Source: Magnetospirillum fulvum MGU-K5
Lineage (GTDB): Bacteria; Pseudomonadota; Alphaproteobacteria; Rhodospirillales; Magnetospirillaceae
Length of the DNA: 64,000 nucleotides
Reading direction: 5' to 3'
Assembly: GCF_000442515.1 (NCBI RefSeq)
Contig: NZ_AQPH01000005.1
Coordinates: forward strand, 29,946 to 93,945
How positions within the stretch are numbered: position 1 is the first letter of the stretch; every line of letters begins with the position of its first letter. Below are positions 26,177-34,459 of the stretch, in pieces. The position numbers and the translations under genes are program-made. The notes under the pieces were generated by a model, which was not told the origin of the DNA, ran no database searches, and was given only the letters and a program-made list of their open reading frames with translations.

Positions 26177-27117
26177 GCGGAGACTCCTCGATGGTGTTTG
26201 CCAGCGGTCCAGACCATCACCGTCAGCGACTGTCCGGGAAGGCGAGTGATCGGGCCGGGTTCCAGTCCGGCGGCGGCGAACCACCCCGCGACCTCGGCGT
26301 CGGAAAAGCCAAGCCGACGGTGGGCATGGCGGTCGCGCAGAACTTCCAGTTCGTGCGGGGCGAAATCGACGATCACCATCAATCCGCCGGGGGCGAGGAT
26401 ACGGGCGGCCTCGGCCACGACGCGGGCCGGTTCGGCGGCGTAATGCAGCACCTGATGGATGGTGACGGCGTCGGCGGACAGATCGGGCAGCGGAAGCTGG
26501 GTGATGTCGCCCTGGCGCACCATGCAATGGCTGAGACCGGCGCGGTCGAGATTGGCGCGGGCCACCGCCAGCATCTCGCGCGAGAGGTCGATGCCGACGG
26601 CATGATCAACCCGCGTGGCGAACAATTCCAGCACCCGTCCGGTGCCGGTGCCGAGATCGACCAGCTCATGGGGGCGGCGGTCGCCGAAGGCGGCCAGCAG
26701 TGCTGCCTCGACCTCGGCCTCATCGACATGGAGCGAGCGCATCCGGTCCCAGCGCAAGGCGTTGGCGCTGAAATAGCTTTGCGCCTTTTCCGCCCGGGCG
26801 GCACGGGTTTCGGACAGACGCTGGCGATCGAGCGCCAGGATGGGATCGTCGGGGGGGAGCAGGTCAAGCAGATGATGGGCCAGCGCCGCGCCGACGCCGC
26901 GCGCCGCCAGCCGGTGGAACACCCAGGCCCCTTCGGGGAAGCGGTCGACCAGACCGGCATCGCACATCAGTTTCAGGTGGCGCGATACCCGCGGCTGGCT
27001 CTGGCCGAGAATGCGGGTCAGCTCGGTGACGGTGAGGTCGCCTTCGGCCAGGACGTGCAGCAACCGCAGCCGGGTCGGTTCGGCAGCGGCGCGCAATCCG
27101 GTCAGCAACGTATCCAC
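26173..27117 (-). CDS. ArsR-type repressor fused to a SAM-dependent methyltransferase domain
   Basis: A 314-residue regulator. Residues 1-90 form an ArsR winged helix (EPTRLRLLHVLAEGDLTVTE, then ILGQSQPRVSRHLKLMCDAG as recognition region). No Cys cluster for metals is visible. From about residue 145 a class I methyltransferase fold follows (LVDLGTGTGRVLELFA, HAVGIDLSREML, LPLPDLSADAVTIHQVLHYA). It is placed directly before metF with a four-base overlap. Sensing of S-adenosylmethionine or S-adenosylhomocysteine by the methyltransferase-like domain is the likely mode, as in the SahR-type regulators of methionine metabolism; here that is inference from fusion and context. Confidence 0.9.
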   Translation of the reverse strand: MDTLLTGLRAAAEPTRLRLLHVLAEGDLTVTELTRILGQSQPRVSRHLKLMCDAGLVDRFPEGAWVFHRLAARGVGAALAHHLLDLLPPDDPILALDRQRLSETRAARAEKAQSYFSANALRWDRMRSLHVDEAEVEAALLAAFGDRRPHELVDLGTGTGRVLELFATRVDHAVGIDLSREMLAVARANLDRAGLSHCMVRQGDITQLPLPDLSADAVTIHQVLHYAAEPARVVAEAARILAPGGLMVIVDFAPHELEVLRDRHAHRRLGFSDAEVAGWFAAAGLEPGPITRLPGQSLTVMVWTAGKHHRGVSA

Positions 27118-27139
27118 CCCTCCGCCCCCTCATTCATAC

Positions 27140-27227
27140 CAACCGGCCAAAGACTTGGCCGGTTGTATTGTCCCTCGGCCCAAGTGTGCGCATCCGCGCC
27201 CTTGGCCGCCGCCGCAATGGCGGCTCC
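27140..27227 (-). repeat. structured intergenic element, copy A (leader of arsR-metF)
   Basis: On the minus strand, the leader of the arsR-metF operon carries GCCGCCATTGCGGC, then GGCCAAG, a variable hairpin (GCGC-GGAT-GCGC), CGAGGGACAATA and a last perfect hairpin at 27140-27165 (CAACCGGCCAA and TTGGCCGGTTG around AGAC). The same order of parts occurs at 45071-45146 and, in part, at 51190-51240. The last hairpin ends 22 bases before the start codon, so it could influence translation or transcription. Whether it is a mobile repeat or a regulatory RNA is open. Confidence 0.55.
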
Positions 27228-27233
27228 TAGAAA

Positions 27234-27255
27234 CATATAAACATATCTTTATACG
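27234..27255. promoter_or_regulatory. candidate operator of the ArsR-type repressor
   Basis: A near-perfect 22-base AT-rich palindrome, left arm CATATAAACAT and right arm ATCTTTATACG, with two broken pairs of eleven. On the minus strand it contains TATAAA, a likely -10 box for the arsR-metF operon 117 bases upstream of the ArsR start. AT-rich palindromes with an ATAAAGATATC-like centre are the style of operators reported for methionine-cycle ArsR regulators. Autorepression is the expected effect. Confidence 0.55.
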
Positions 27256-27305
27256 ATGAGGGCGGGTTCGTCCAGGCTTATACCATGTCCCGGGGGGTGT
27301 TCCGG

Positions 27306-29336
27306 TTATGACAGCGCGGCAACCGGACGGGCCAGGACCGGGCGGGCGGCGAAGGCGGGGGGATCAGAGGCGCGCAGCAGCGGTTCGAACTCGGCAACCG
27401 GCAGCGGGCGCGAGAAAAAGAAGCCCTGGGCGACGGTGCAATCCGACTCGCGCAGGAAGCGTAGCTGGGCCTCGGTCTCGACCCCTTCGGCGACCAGCCC
27501 CAGCCCCAGCGCATTGGCCATCGCGATGATCGCCCGGACGATCTCGGCTCCGTCCTTGCCCTGGTCGATATCGGCGACAAAGGCGCGGTCGATCTTCAAG
27601 GTGCGGATCGGCAGGCGGCGCAGATAGGCCAGGTTGGAATAGCCGCTGCCGAAATCGTCGATGGCGATGCCAAAGCCATGATCGCGCAGTCGCCACAACA
27701 GCGCGATGGCCAGATCGGGGTCGCGCATCACCGTCGATTCGGTGACTTCGATCTCGATCAAAGCGGGGGGAAGCCCGGCCTCTTCGACCAGGGCGATGAT
27801 CCGGTCAATATCGCGTTCACGCTGGAAATGGCGCGGCGACAGATTGACCGCGACCGGAATGTCTCCGAATCCTTGCTGCCGCCATGACAACACCTGAGCG
27901 CAGGCGCGGCGCATCACCCATTCGCCGACGGCAACGATCAGGTCGCTTTCCTCGGCCTGAGGGATGAAATCGCCGGGGGGAATGATCCCTTCGCCGGGAC
28001 GACGCCAGCGGACCAGCGCCTCGGCGCCGACAATCGCGCCGCTGCGTGTATCGACCTTGGGCTGGTAATAAAGTTCAAGCTGGTCCTGGGCGATGGCGTG
28101 GCGCAGCGCCACCGCGATATCAAGCCGCCGTAGCGCCCGGTTGTTCATCGCCTGATCGAAGAAGTGGAAGGTGTTGCGGCCGCGTCCCTTCGCCTCGAAC
28201 AGCGCCATGTCGGCGTTCTTGATGAGGGTGGTGACGTCGCGTCCGTCCTGGGGATAGAGGCTGATTCCGATCGACACCCCGATCCGGATCAAGGTGGTGT
28301 TGAGCGCGACCGGAACGCCCACCGCCTCGATCAGCTTTTCGGCGACGCTGGCGGCCTCGCCGGGCGAGGAAATCGTTTCCAGCACCAGAACGAACTCGTC
28401 GCCGCCCCACCGGGCCACGGTGTCCATCCCGCGCACCGTCGCGGCGATCCGCTCGGCCACCGTGTTCAGCAGGCGGTCGCCTTGCTTGTGCCCCAGCGTG
28501 TCATTGATGACCTTGAAATTGTCGATATCGGCGAACAGCACCGCGATCTGGCGCTGGTGGCGCTCGGCGACGGCGATGGCGTGGCCCAGCCGGTCTTCGA
28601 GCAATTGGCGGTTGGGCAGGTTGGTCAGCGGATCGTGATAGGCGAGATGATGGATATCGCGATTGTGCTGGTCGATCTCGGCCAGCAACTGGTTATAGGC
28701 GCCGACCACTTCGCCCAGTTCGTCGCGGGCCTGCCACACCAGCGGCTCGCGAGTCTGGGTCGAGGCGTTGCGGAACAGCGAATCGCGCAGACGGCTGAGC
28801 GGCCGGGCGACGATCAGCCGCACCGCGATCAGGGTGGCGCCCCCCAGCAGCAGGAAGCTGCCGATCAGCACCAACAGGCCCCCGGCGCGCTGGCTGTGGA
28901 TTTCGTCCTGAACCAGCCCATCATGAAAGGACACCTCCAGCCGCCCGACGGCGATGTCACCGGCCGGGCTTTTCTGGACCAGCGCCATCGTCTTGTGCAG
29001 GGCGGTGGTACCCTCCGGCTCGGCGCGATGGCCGCGCACGATGGCCATCACGATGTCGTCGGCATTGACCAGCCGGGCTTCCAGCAATTCCGGCACGTCG
29101 GCCGTTGCGGCGAACAGCCGCTCGACCGTCGAATCGTCGAACTCCCACAACGGCTTGACCAGCGCCGCCGCCAGGGTGATCGTGAAATTATCCAGCCGCA
29201 ATTGCAGCGCGGCCATTCGCCCCCGCTCGTCGATCCGTTCAAAGGCGAGGAACATCGCCACGGTGCCGATCAGCATGCCGGGCAGGACGATCAGCAGCAA
29301 TTTGGACCCGATACCGCGGGGGAAGGCGATGGTCAC
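27306..29336 (-). CDS. membrane GGDEF-EAL protein (cyclic-di-GMP synthesis/breakdown)
   Basis: A 676-residue bifunctional c-di-GMP protein. Two transmembrane helices (KLLLIVLPGMLIGTVAMFLAF near the N-terminus and GGLLVLIGSFLLLGGATLIAV near residue 170) enclose a periplasmic sensor of about 130 residues; a HAMP-like linker follows. The GGDEF domain starts at HDPLTNLPNRQLLEDRL and has the intact signature RWGGDEFVLVLE; the EAL domain has AEALVRWR, VNLSPRHFQ, EVTEST, IDDFGSGYSNLAYL and a late AEGVET, so both sites look competent. Start GTG 29336 behind TGGAGAAG is chosen because the longer frame runs antisense through the upstream gene. It follows the PhnD-like gene by 13 bases. Confidence 0.9.
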   Translation of the reverse strand: MTIAFPRGIGSKLLLIVLPGMLIGTVAMFLAFERIDERGRMAALQLRLDNFTITLAAALVKPLWEFDDSTVERLFAATADVPELLEARLVNADDIVMAIVRGHRAEPEGTTALHKTMALVQKSPAGDIAVGRLEVSFHDGLVQDEIHSQRAGGLLVLIGSFLLLGGATLIAVRLIVARPLSRLRDSLFRNASTQTREPLVWQARDELGEVVGAYNQLLAEIDQHNRDIHHLAYHDPLTNLPNRQLLEDRLGHAIAVAERHQRQIAVLFADIDNFKVINDTLGHKQGDRLLNTVAERIAATVRGMDTVARWGGDEFVLVLETISSPGEAASVAEKLIEAVGVPVALNTTLIRIGVSIGISLYPQDGRDVTTLIKNADMALFEAKGRGRNTFHFFDQAMNNRALRRLDIAVALRHAIAQDQLELYYQPKVDTRSGAIVGAEALVRWRRPGEGIIPPGDFIPQAEESDLIVAVGEWVMRRACAQVLSWRQQGFGDIPVAVNLSPRHFQRERDIDRIIALVEEAGLPPALIEIEVTESTVMRDPDLAIALLWRLRDHGFGIAIDDFGSGYSNLAYLRRLPIRTLKIDRAFVADIDQGKDGAEIVRAIIAMANALGLGLVAEGVETEAQLRFLRESDCTVAQGFFFSRPLPVAEFEPLLRASDPPAFAARPVLARPVAALS

Positions 29337-29349
29337 CGGCGCTTCTCCA

Positions 29350-30390
29350 TTATTCGGCTCGAACGGCGTTGAGGTCGGTGGCGATGTCGGGATGGCGGTC
29401 GAGGTCGGCGAGGCGACGGTTGATCTCGGCCAGCCGGGACATGCGGTGCGCCGCCGTGCCGGGGGCTTTTTCATGCTCCAGCCGCCAGCGGCTTTCGAGC
29501 AGATCAAGCCGCCGCACCGGCACCAGATGGCGGTTGTCGGTGGCGGCAAATCCGCCCAGTTCCAGCCGGTCCAGCATCGTCCGTTCCGCCGCCAGTTCCT
29601 CGCCGGATTTGCCCGGAGCGGTGTGGCCGACATGAAGGAAAAAGTCCCGGATTGCGATTTTGTCGGACTCGGGCAGATCCTTGCGCCAGATCAGCGGGTT
29701 GGCCGGAATGGGCGGCGAGCGCCACACTTCGCGGACGCGTTGGGTGAGATCGGGTTGGGTGGTGGCGGCATGGTCGAGAATCTCGCTCGACACCGTTGCG
29801 GCATCCAGCCGTCCGGCCGCGACGCCTGCGATATTGTCGGGGTGGTTGCCCGGCACCACACGGCGGAACAGATCGCGGGGGTCAAGCCCACGGGTACGGA
29901 ACAGGTAATAGCTGGGCACCACGGTCCCCGAGGTCGAGTTGGGATCGCCGATCCCCAGCGTCAGCGACGCGGCCGATGCGATCACCGCCTCGGCGCTGTC
30001 AAACGGCGCGGTCCGCGCCACGATCAGCAGGGAATGGTAATAGCCGAGTCCGCTTGGCCCGGTCTGGGCGGCGAACACCTCGGCTCCGGCTTTATCGACC
30101 GCTTCGATCGCCGATTTATTGCCGAAATAGCCGATCTTGTCGCGGCCGCTGCGGATACCCCAGATCGCCCCGGCATAATCCGGATACCAATGGACGGCGA
30201 CCGGGACGCCCAGCCGCCGACCCAGCCGGTCGAGCAGGGGTTGCCACGCCGCCTCGGTTTCGGCCTGGGGCCGGGACGACAGCAGGGCAAAGCCGACCGG
30301 CTCGACCGCCTCCGCCGGAAAGCCGCACAGCAAGACGGCCAGCGCGCAGACGATCCGCCGACCCAGGGTTCGAACGAGGGCCACCATCAC
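29350..30390 (-). CDS. periplasmic PhnD-like substrate-binding protein
   Basis: A 346-residue periplasmic binding protein of the phosphate/phosphonate (PhnD) type. It has a signal peptide (CALAVLLCGFPAEA, cut near residue 28), then GFALLSSRPQAE, FGNKSAIEAV, and the family's SGTVVPSYYLF and VVPGNHPDNIAGVAAGRLDA segments. No transporter ATPase or permease gene is near; both flanking genes make GGDEF/EAL proteins, so it more likely delivers a ligand to the membrane sensor than to a transporter. The C-terminal 50 residues are an additional charged helix. The start overlaps the upstream stop (GTGATG); GTG 30390 or ATG 30387 are equal choices. Confidence 0.85.
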   Translation of the reverse strand: MMVALVRTLGRRIVCALAVLLCGFPAEAVEPVGFALLSSRPQAETEAAWQPLLDRLGRRLGVPVAVHWYPDYAGAIWGIRSGRDKIGYFGNKSAIEAVDKAGAEVFAAQTGPSGLGYYHSLLIVARTAPFDSAEAVIASAASLTLGIGDPNSTSGTVVPSYYLFRTRGLDPRDLFRRVVPGNHPDNIAGVAAGRLDAATVSSEILDHAATTQPDLTQRVREVWRSPPIPANPLIWRKDLPESDKIAIRDFFLHVGHTAPGKSGEELAAERTMLDRLELGGFAATDNRHLVPVRRLDLLESRWRLEHEKAPGTAAHRMSRLAEINRRLADLDRHPDIATDLNAVRAE

Positions 30391-32126
30391 GCCGGTTCCA
30401 CCACGGCATGATGGGTCAAAATCACCGAGACCAGCTTGTCCGGCGCACTCTTCGCCGCCTTTTTATGCTGGGCGATCGCCGCCGAAATTTCATCGGTGCT
30501 GACGGTGCGGCTGCCCGGCGGCAGCACCACCAGCACCGCACTGGCCGACAGCAGCGGAAAACGCTTGGTATGACCGTCGCGGTCCTGGGCGACGATGCAG
30601 CGGGCGGTGCGGGCCTCGTGATCGTAAAAGCTTTCGGCGTCCGAGGCGAAGCGGGCGATCAAGTCGCCGATCGCCTCGAAGGCTTCGGCCTCGTCGGCCC
30701 CTTGCAGCGCGATGAAGAAATCGTCGCCGCCGATATGGCCGACGAACCAGCGGCCCGCCACCGCCGTCTTGCGGCACAATTCGGCGAACAGCAAGATGGC
30801 GCGGTCGCCCTGGCGAAAGCCGTAGGTGTCGTTGAACGGCTTGAAATTATCGAAATCGATATAGGCCAGCACCGCGCCCTCGCCCGAGGCGGTGCAATCG
30901 GCGACATATTCCTCGATCACCACATTACCGGGCAGCTTGGTCAGCGGGTTTTCGTCGCGGGCGCGGGCCAGCGTCTTTTCATGCATCGCCCGGATCAGGG
31001 AGCGGGCGGTCAGAAAGCCGTGATAGATCATGTGCTCGGTGATCAAAATCCCCTCGGCATCCTCGATCGCGGCATAGATCGCCAGCATCTGGTCGAGCGG
31101 GGTTGAAATGTCGGCAATCGGGCAGCGCACCACGAAATCCTGCAACTTGCGCCCCAACGCCTTGTTGGCGATCAGATCCTTGCCGAACGCGGAATAGGCA
31201 TAGTTCTTGAGATCGCTTTCGCGCACGATCCCCAGCGGTCGCCCGGCGCGATCGACCACCGGGACATAGCTGGTGTTATGGTCGCGGGCAAAGCGGTCGA
31301 ACATGTCGCGGATCGGGGCGTCGTTGATGATCGCCGGGATCTGGTCCATCTGCTGCGACACCCAGCGCTGGTCGATCTGACGCCGCCTGCGGTCCTGTTG
31401 CGCCAGCCCGTCCAGCCGCGCGTAATGGCCCGAAAGCCGGGCGGGATCAGTCTCGGGCGGGGCGATGTAAAAGCCCTGGACCAGATCAAGGCCCAGTTCG
31501 CGGCAGACGGTCAGTTCGCGCCCGGTCTCGATCCCGACCGCGATCACCTCGATTCCCAGGGTGTGGGCCATCCCGATCAATTGGGCCAGCACCACGCGCT
31601 TGCGCGCCTCGGATTCGATGCCGCGAATGAGGGCGCGGTCGATCTTGATGAAATCGGGATCGCACCCGATCAGCAGATTGAACGAATCCGCCGAGCCGCC
31701 AAAACGATCGACCGCGACCATTCCGCCCTGGCGGCGCATCTTGGCGGGGGGATAAAGGCTGGGACCGCCGCCATCGGGCAGGCCGGAAATCTCGGTGACG
31801 ATATGGGCGAAACCGGGCTGGAGCAGGGTCCGGGTCGCCTCCATAATCGCGTCAAGGTCGGGCGCGGCGCGGGGATCGAGGTTGAGGAACAGCGCCGCCC
31901 CGGTCAGCACCGGAGAGAGGCTGGCGCGTTCGGCGACCAGGGCGCGGATCGCGACTTCCAACTCGGTCAGATGGCCCGCCGCCGCTGCCGCGGACAACAA
32001 GTCCTCGGCCGAGCCGACGCCATGCCGTTCCCATCCGCGCACCAGCACTTCGTGCCCAAAGCACTGACCCGAGTGAATATTGACGATCGCCTGAAACGCG
32101 ACGTCGAGATCGGAAAAGGTGACCAT
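30387..32126 (-). CDS. degenerate EAL - CBS - degenerate GGDEF protein
   Basis: A 579-residue cytoplasmic protein with three parts: an EAL-like domain (residues 1-240) with GHEVLVRG instead of EAL, DRFGG for the usual DDFG and AVGIET for AEGVET; a pair of CBS domains (about 260-385, with NTSYVPVVDRAGRPLGIV); and a GGDEF-like domain with PLTKLPGN and GGDDF at 466-470. Loss of several metal-binding acids suggests that the EAL half binds c-di-GMP or is inert; GGDDF makes cyclase activity doubtful. CBS domains often sense adenine nucleotides. It heads the operon behind a promoter at 32211-32239. Confidence 0.85.
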   Translation of the reverse strand: MVTFSDLDVAFQAIVNIHSGQCFGHEVLVRGWERHGVGSAEDLLSAAAAAGHLTELEVAIRALVAERASLSPVLTGAALFLNLDPRAAPDLDAIMEATRTLLQPGFAHIVTEISGLPDGGGPSLYPPAKMRRQGGMVAVDRFGGSADSFNLLIGCDPDFIKIDRALIRGIESEARKRVVLAQLIGMAHTLGIEVIAVGIETGRELTVCRELGLDLVQGFYIAPPETDPARLSGHYARLDGLAQQDRRRRQIDQRWVSQQMDQIPAIINDAPIRDMFDRFARDHNTSYVPVVDRAGRPLGIVRESDLKNYAYSAFGKDLIANKALGRKLQDFVVRCPIADISTPLDQMLAIYAAIEDAEGILITEHMIYHGFLTARSLIRAMHEKTLARARDENPLTKLPGNVVIEEYVADCTASGEGAVLAYIDFDNFKPFNDTYGFRQGDRAILLFAELCRKTAVAGRWFVGHIGGDDFFIALQGADEAEAFEAIGDLIARFASDAESFYDHEARTARCIVAQDRDGHTKRFPLLSASAVLVVLPPGSRTVSTDEISAAIAQHKKAAKSAPDKLVSVILTHHAVVEPA

Positions 32127-32210
32127 CTGCCAAGCAATCAGCCGTCCGCCGGAAGGGCCCGCCGGACCCGGCGCGAAAAGATGCCCGGTCCGTCCGGTCA
32201 GGCGGACGGC

Positions 32211-32239
32211 ATTATAGCGGTCTCGTCACCAGATGACAC
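32211..32239 (-). promoter_or_regulatory. sigma-70 type promoter of the c-di-GMP cassette
   Basis: On the minus strand a perfect TATAAT (32211-32216) is preceded, 17 bases upstream, by GTGTCA (32234-32239), which matches four of six -35 bases. The predicted transcript has a leader of about 80 bases including a seven-pair hairpin at 32190-32209. Downstream of the LOG gene the gap 32240-32332 is AT-rich, with the palindrome ATTTTAATTAAAAT at 32288-32301, and holds no gene. Confidence 0.5.
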
Positions 32240-32332
32240 TGCAACCGATGTGGGTAACAAATGAATCACATCTGATGCAAATCGTTGATTTTAATTAAAA
32301 TTATTCCCATGAAAGGCGGGTGTCGGGTCGGC

Positions 32333-32920
32333 TTATCGCTTGCCGACCTCGTGATCCCAGATTGTTTCAGGCGCTTCGAATCCGCCCATCGCGCTCAACA
32401 GACCGACCGGGTCGGCTTCGACCGCGACCATCGTCCGATGACGGGCGCGCATGAATCCCTCGGCGGCGACATGGTCGAGAAACACCTGGAGATGGGTGTA
32501 ATAGCCCTCGACATCGAGAAAGCCGAGCGGCTTGGCGTGGATGCCGATCTGGCTCCAGGTCCAGACTTCGAACAACTCGTCCAGGGTGCCGATCCCGCCC
32601 GGCATTGCGATGAAGCCGTCTGACAACTCGGCCATCAGTGCCTTGCGCGCATGCATCGAATCGACGACGTGGAGTTCGGTCAGACCGGTATGGGCGACTT
32701 CGCGGGTCACCATCGAATCCGGGATCACCCCGATCGCCCGGCCCCCGGCGGCGAGCACTTCATCGGCGATCACCCCCATCAGCCCGACATTGCCACCGCC
32801 ATAGACCAACTCCAGTTCCCGGTCCACCAGCAGGCGGCCCAGCGCCCGTGCCGCCTCGGTATAAGCCGGACGGGCACCGAAGCTGGAACCGCAGAACACA
32901 CAGACCCGCCGCATCCTCAT
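32333..32920 (-). CDS. LOG-family protein (cytokinin riboside 5'-monophosphate phosphoribohydrolase type)
   Basis: A 195-residue Rossmann protein of the LOG/TIGR00730 family, which cleaves the N-glycosidic bond of nucleoside 5'-monophosphates. [15 protein letters not shown] at the start, [15 protein letters not shown] and the family signature [16 protein letters not shown] near residue 105 are all present. The start is ATG 32920, which overlaps the thiE stop (ATGA). In bacteria the physiological role varies; the link with thiE may point to nucleotide or cofactor turnover, but that is only a guess from position. Confidence 0.92.
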   Translation of the reverse strand: MRMRRVCVFCGSSFGARPAYTEAARALGRLLVDRELELVYGGGNVGLMGVIADEVLAAGGRAIGVIPDSMVTREVAHTGLTELHVVDSMHARKALMAELSDGFIAMPGGIGTLDELFEVWTWSQIGIHAKPLGFLDVEGYYTHLQVFLDHVAAEGFMRARHRTMVAVEADPVGLLSAMGGFEAPETIWDHEVGKR

Positions 32921-33669
32921 TTCTCCGTCAGAATCCGGTTGAAGGCGGCGACCGCCGCCGCCGGGCCTTCGGGGTGGTTCCACACCCCACCCGAGACCGC
33001 CAGGAAGTCGGTTCCGGCTTTGACCAGCGGGCGGCAATTCTCGACGGTGATGCCGCCGATCGCGACGCAGGGGACGGTGAACAATTCGCTCCACCAATAC
33101 AGCAGATCGACATCGGCCCGCGTCGGCGCGTCCTTGGTCTCGGTCGGGAAGAAGGCGCCGAACGCGACGTAATCGGCCCCGGCTTCGCCCGCTTCCATCG
33201 CCAGATGGCGGGAATCGTGACAGGTGACGCCGATGATCCCGTCCGGCCCGATCGCTTCGCGCGCCTGGGCATAGGGCATGTCGCCCTGGCCGATATGAAC
33301 GCCGTCGCAGCCGGTTTCAAAGGCGAGATCGGGGCGGTCGTTGAGCAGGACGGCGACGCCGCGCCGCTGGGCGGGCGGGCGCAGGACATCGACCAGCCGG
33401 GCCAGGGAATCGTCGTCCAGACCCTTGGCGCGGATTTGCAGACAGGCGACATCACCGGCATCCAGCGCCTGTTCCAGGGTGTTGACCCATTGCTTCGGGG
33501 CTTCGATGACCGGGGGGGTGATCAGATAGAGACGGCTGTTGCGGGGAGAAATGGCGGACCTCGTGGGGAATCGGGAGGGGGAGAAACAAGTAGAAGCACG
33601 GATGGCGGCGTCGTGGCAACCCGCCGCCCTGAAAGGATCACAATTCGTCCCTTTTGTTGCCACACGCAA
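32917..33669 (-). CDS. thiE: thiamine-phosphate synthase
   Basis: Joins the HMP-pyrophosphate and thiazole-phosphate halves of thiamine. The TIM-barrel core has [51 protein letters not shown] and [10 protein letters not shown], the expected substrate and pyrophosphate-binding places. The open frame reaches TTG 33669, but the first 40 residues do not look like ThiE. No ATG, GTG or TTG occurs between there and the conserved core; ATT at 33552, five bases after GAGGT, would give the usual 211 residues. The start is therefore uncertain and the coordinate given is the maximum. Confidence 0.9.
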   Translation of the reverse strand: MRVATKGTNCDPFRAAGCHDAAIRASTCFSPSRFPTRSAISPRNSRLYLITPPVIEAPKQWVNTLEQALDAGDVACLQIRAKGLDDDSLARLVDVLRPPAQRRGVAVLLNDRPDLAFETGCDGVHIGQGDMPYAQAREAIGPDGIIGVTCHDSRHLAMEAGEAGADYVAFGAFFPTETKDAPTRADVDLLYWWSELFTVPCVAIGGITVENCRPLVKAGTDFLAVSGGVWNHPEGPAAAVAAFNRILTEK

Positions 33670-33743
33670 GAGCGACAGTCTTCCTCACCGAACGGCCGAT
33701 ACGGTCTTCGGATCGAAACACCAAAGACGAAGGACTTGCCGTC

Positions 33744-34103
33744 ATGAATGCCACCCGTTTCGTCGCCGCCGCCTTCATCGCCGCCTCCCTGCTGCCGGTT
33801 GCGGCGATGGCAGAGACGAAGGCCGTCCCCCCGGCCGCCGATGCCCCGGCGATGGCGCCGTCCGGCAAGGCCGATGCCGCGAAGTCCGACCATGCGACCA
33901 AGGAAAAGGGCAAGGTCGAGGCGGCCAAGGACGAGCATGACAAGGCCAAGGCCCACAAGACCGACAAGAAGGGCCACGAGGCCGAGAAGAAAGGGCATGA
34001 AGGCGATAAGGCGACCGACGCCAAGTCTCAGCCGAAGGCCGAGACCCCGGCGGCGCCCGCTGCTCCGGCCACTCCCGCCACGCCAGCCCCTGCCGCGAAC
34101 TGA
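33744..34103 (+). CDS. small Lys/Ala-rich periplasmic protein
   Basis: A 119-residue protein with a clear signal peptide (MNATRFVAAAFIAASLLPVA, cut after AMA) and a mature part made of Lys, Asp, His, Glu and Ala in loose repeats (KSDHATKEKGKVEAAKDEHD) followed by a Pro/Ala tail. It is likely to be disordered or an extended helix. The many His and Asp/Glu residues could bind metal ions, which is speculation. Its last 76 bases overlap the 3' end of the minus-strand gene that follows, on the opposite strand. Start chosen at the ATG that begins the signal peptide. Confidence 0.75.
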   Translation: MNATRFVAAAFIAASLLPVAAMAETKAVPPAADAPAMAPSGKADAAKSDHATKEKGKVEAAKDEHDKAKAHKTDKKGHEAEKKGHEGDKATDAKSQPKAETPAAPAAPATPATPAPAAN

Positions 34104-34459
34104 TCGCGCTCCGGCCAGGGGGGCAGCACGCTGCCCCCCAGTGCGGCGGCGATGGCGGTTACCGCCGCCAGAGCCGCCGGACCGGCATCAAGCCGGACAA
34201 CACGGCATCCCGCCCGCAAGGCGGCCAGGGCCAGACCGGGGGCGCTGCCGCAATCGAGCACCGCTTCGACCGGAACATTGCCCGCTTCGGCGGTGATTTC
34301 CTCGACCAGAGCCTGCCACCAGCCGATCCCGTACCATCCGGCGGCGGCGGCGGGACTTTCCAGACACAGGGGCCGCTCCAGCGCTCGCGCCGTCGTCAGC
34401 GCGGCAAAGGCTTGTTCGGGGGTGGCAACCTCGATCCGCACCGGCCTCGGTCCGCTCAT
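34028..34459 (-). CDS. hypothetical protein coupled to the CYTH-CHAD gene
   Basis: A 143-residue protein with no family that I recognise. The start ATG 34459 overlaps the stop of the CYTH-CHAD gene (ATGA). The middle contains GWYGIGWWQALVEEITAEAG and VLDCGSAPGLALAALRAGCR, an alternating strand-helix pattern that may be a small alpha/beta domain; the end is a run of Gly, Ala and Val. The final 25 residues are encoded opposite the end of the convergent periplasmic-protein gene, and a hairpin at 34118-34139 lies inside its coding region. Codon use supports the upstream 115 residues better than the tail. Confidence 0.65.
   Translation of the reverse strand: MSGPRPVRIEVATPEQAFAALTTARALERPLCLESPAAAAGWYGIGWWQALVEEITAEAGNVPVEAVLDCGSAPGLALAALRAGCRVVRLDAGPAALAAVTAIAAALGGSVLPPWPERDQFAAGAGVAGVAGAAGAAGVSAFG
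34118..34139 (+). terminator. GC-rich hairpin after the Lys/Ala-rich gene
   Basis: A perfect ten-pair stem (GGGGGGCAGC with GCTGCCCCCC, loop AC) starts 15 bases after the plus-strand stop. There is no T-run, so termination is possible but not certain. It also lies in the coding region of the convergent minus-strand gene. Confidence 0.4.

Noticed and set aside
25280..26527. Longer metF beginning upstream of 26176
   Set aside because: The added 117 residues are Arg/Pro-rich and antisense-like inside the ArsR-methyltransferase gene; GTG 26176 gives the family N-terminus.
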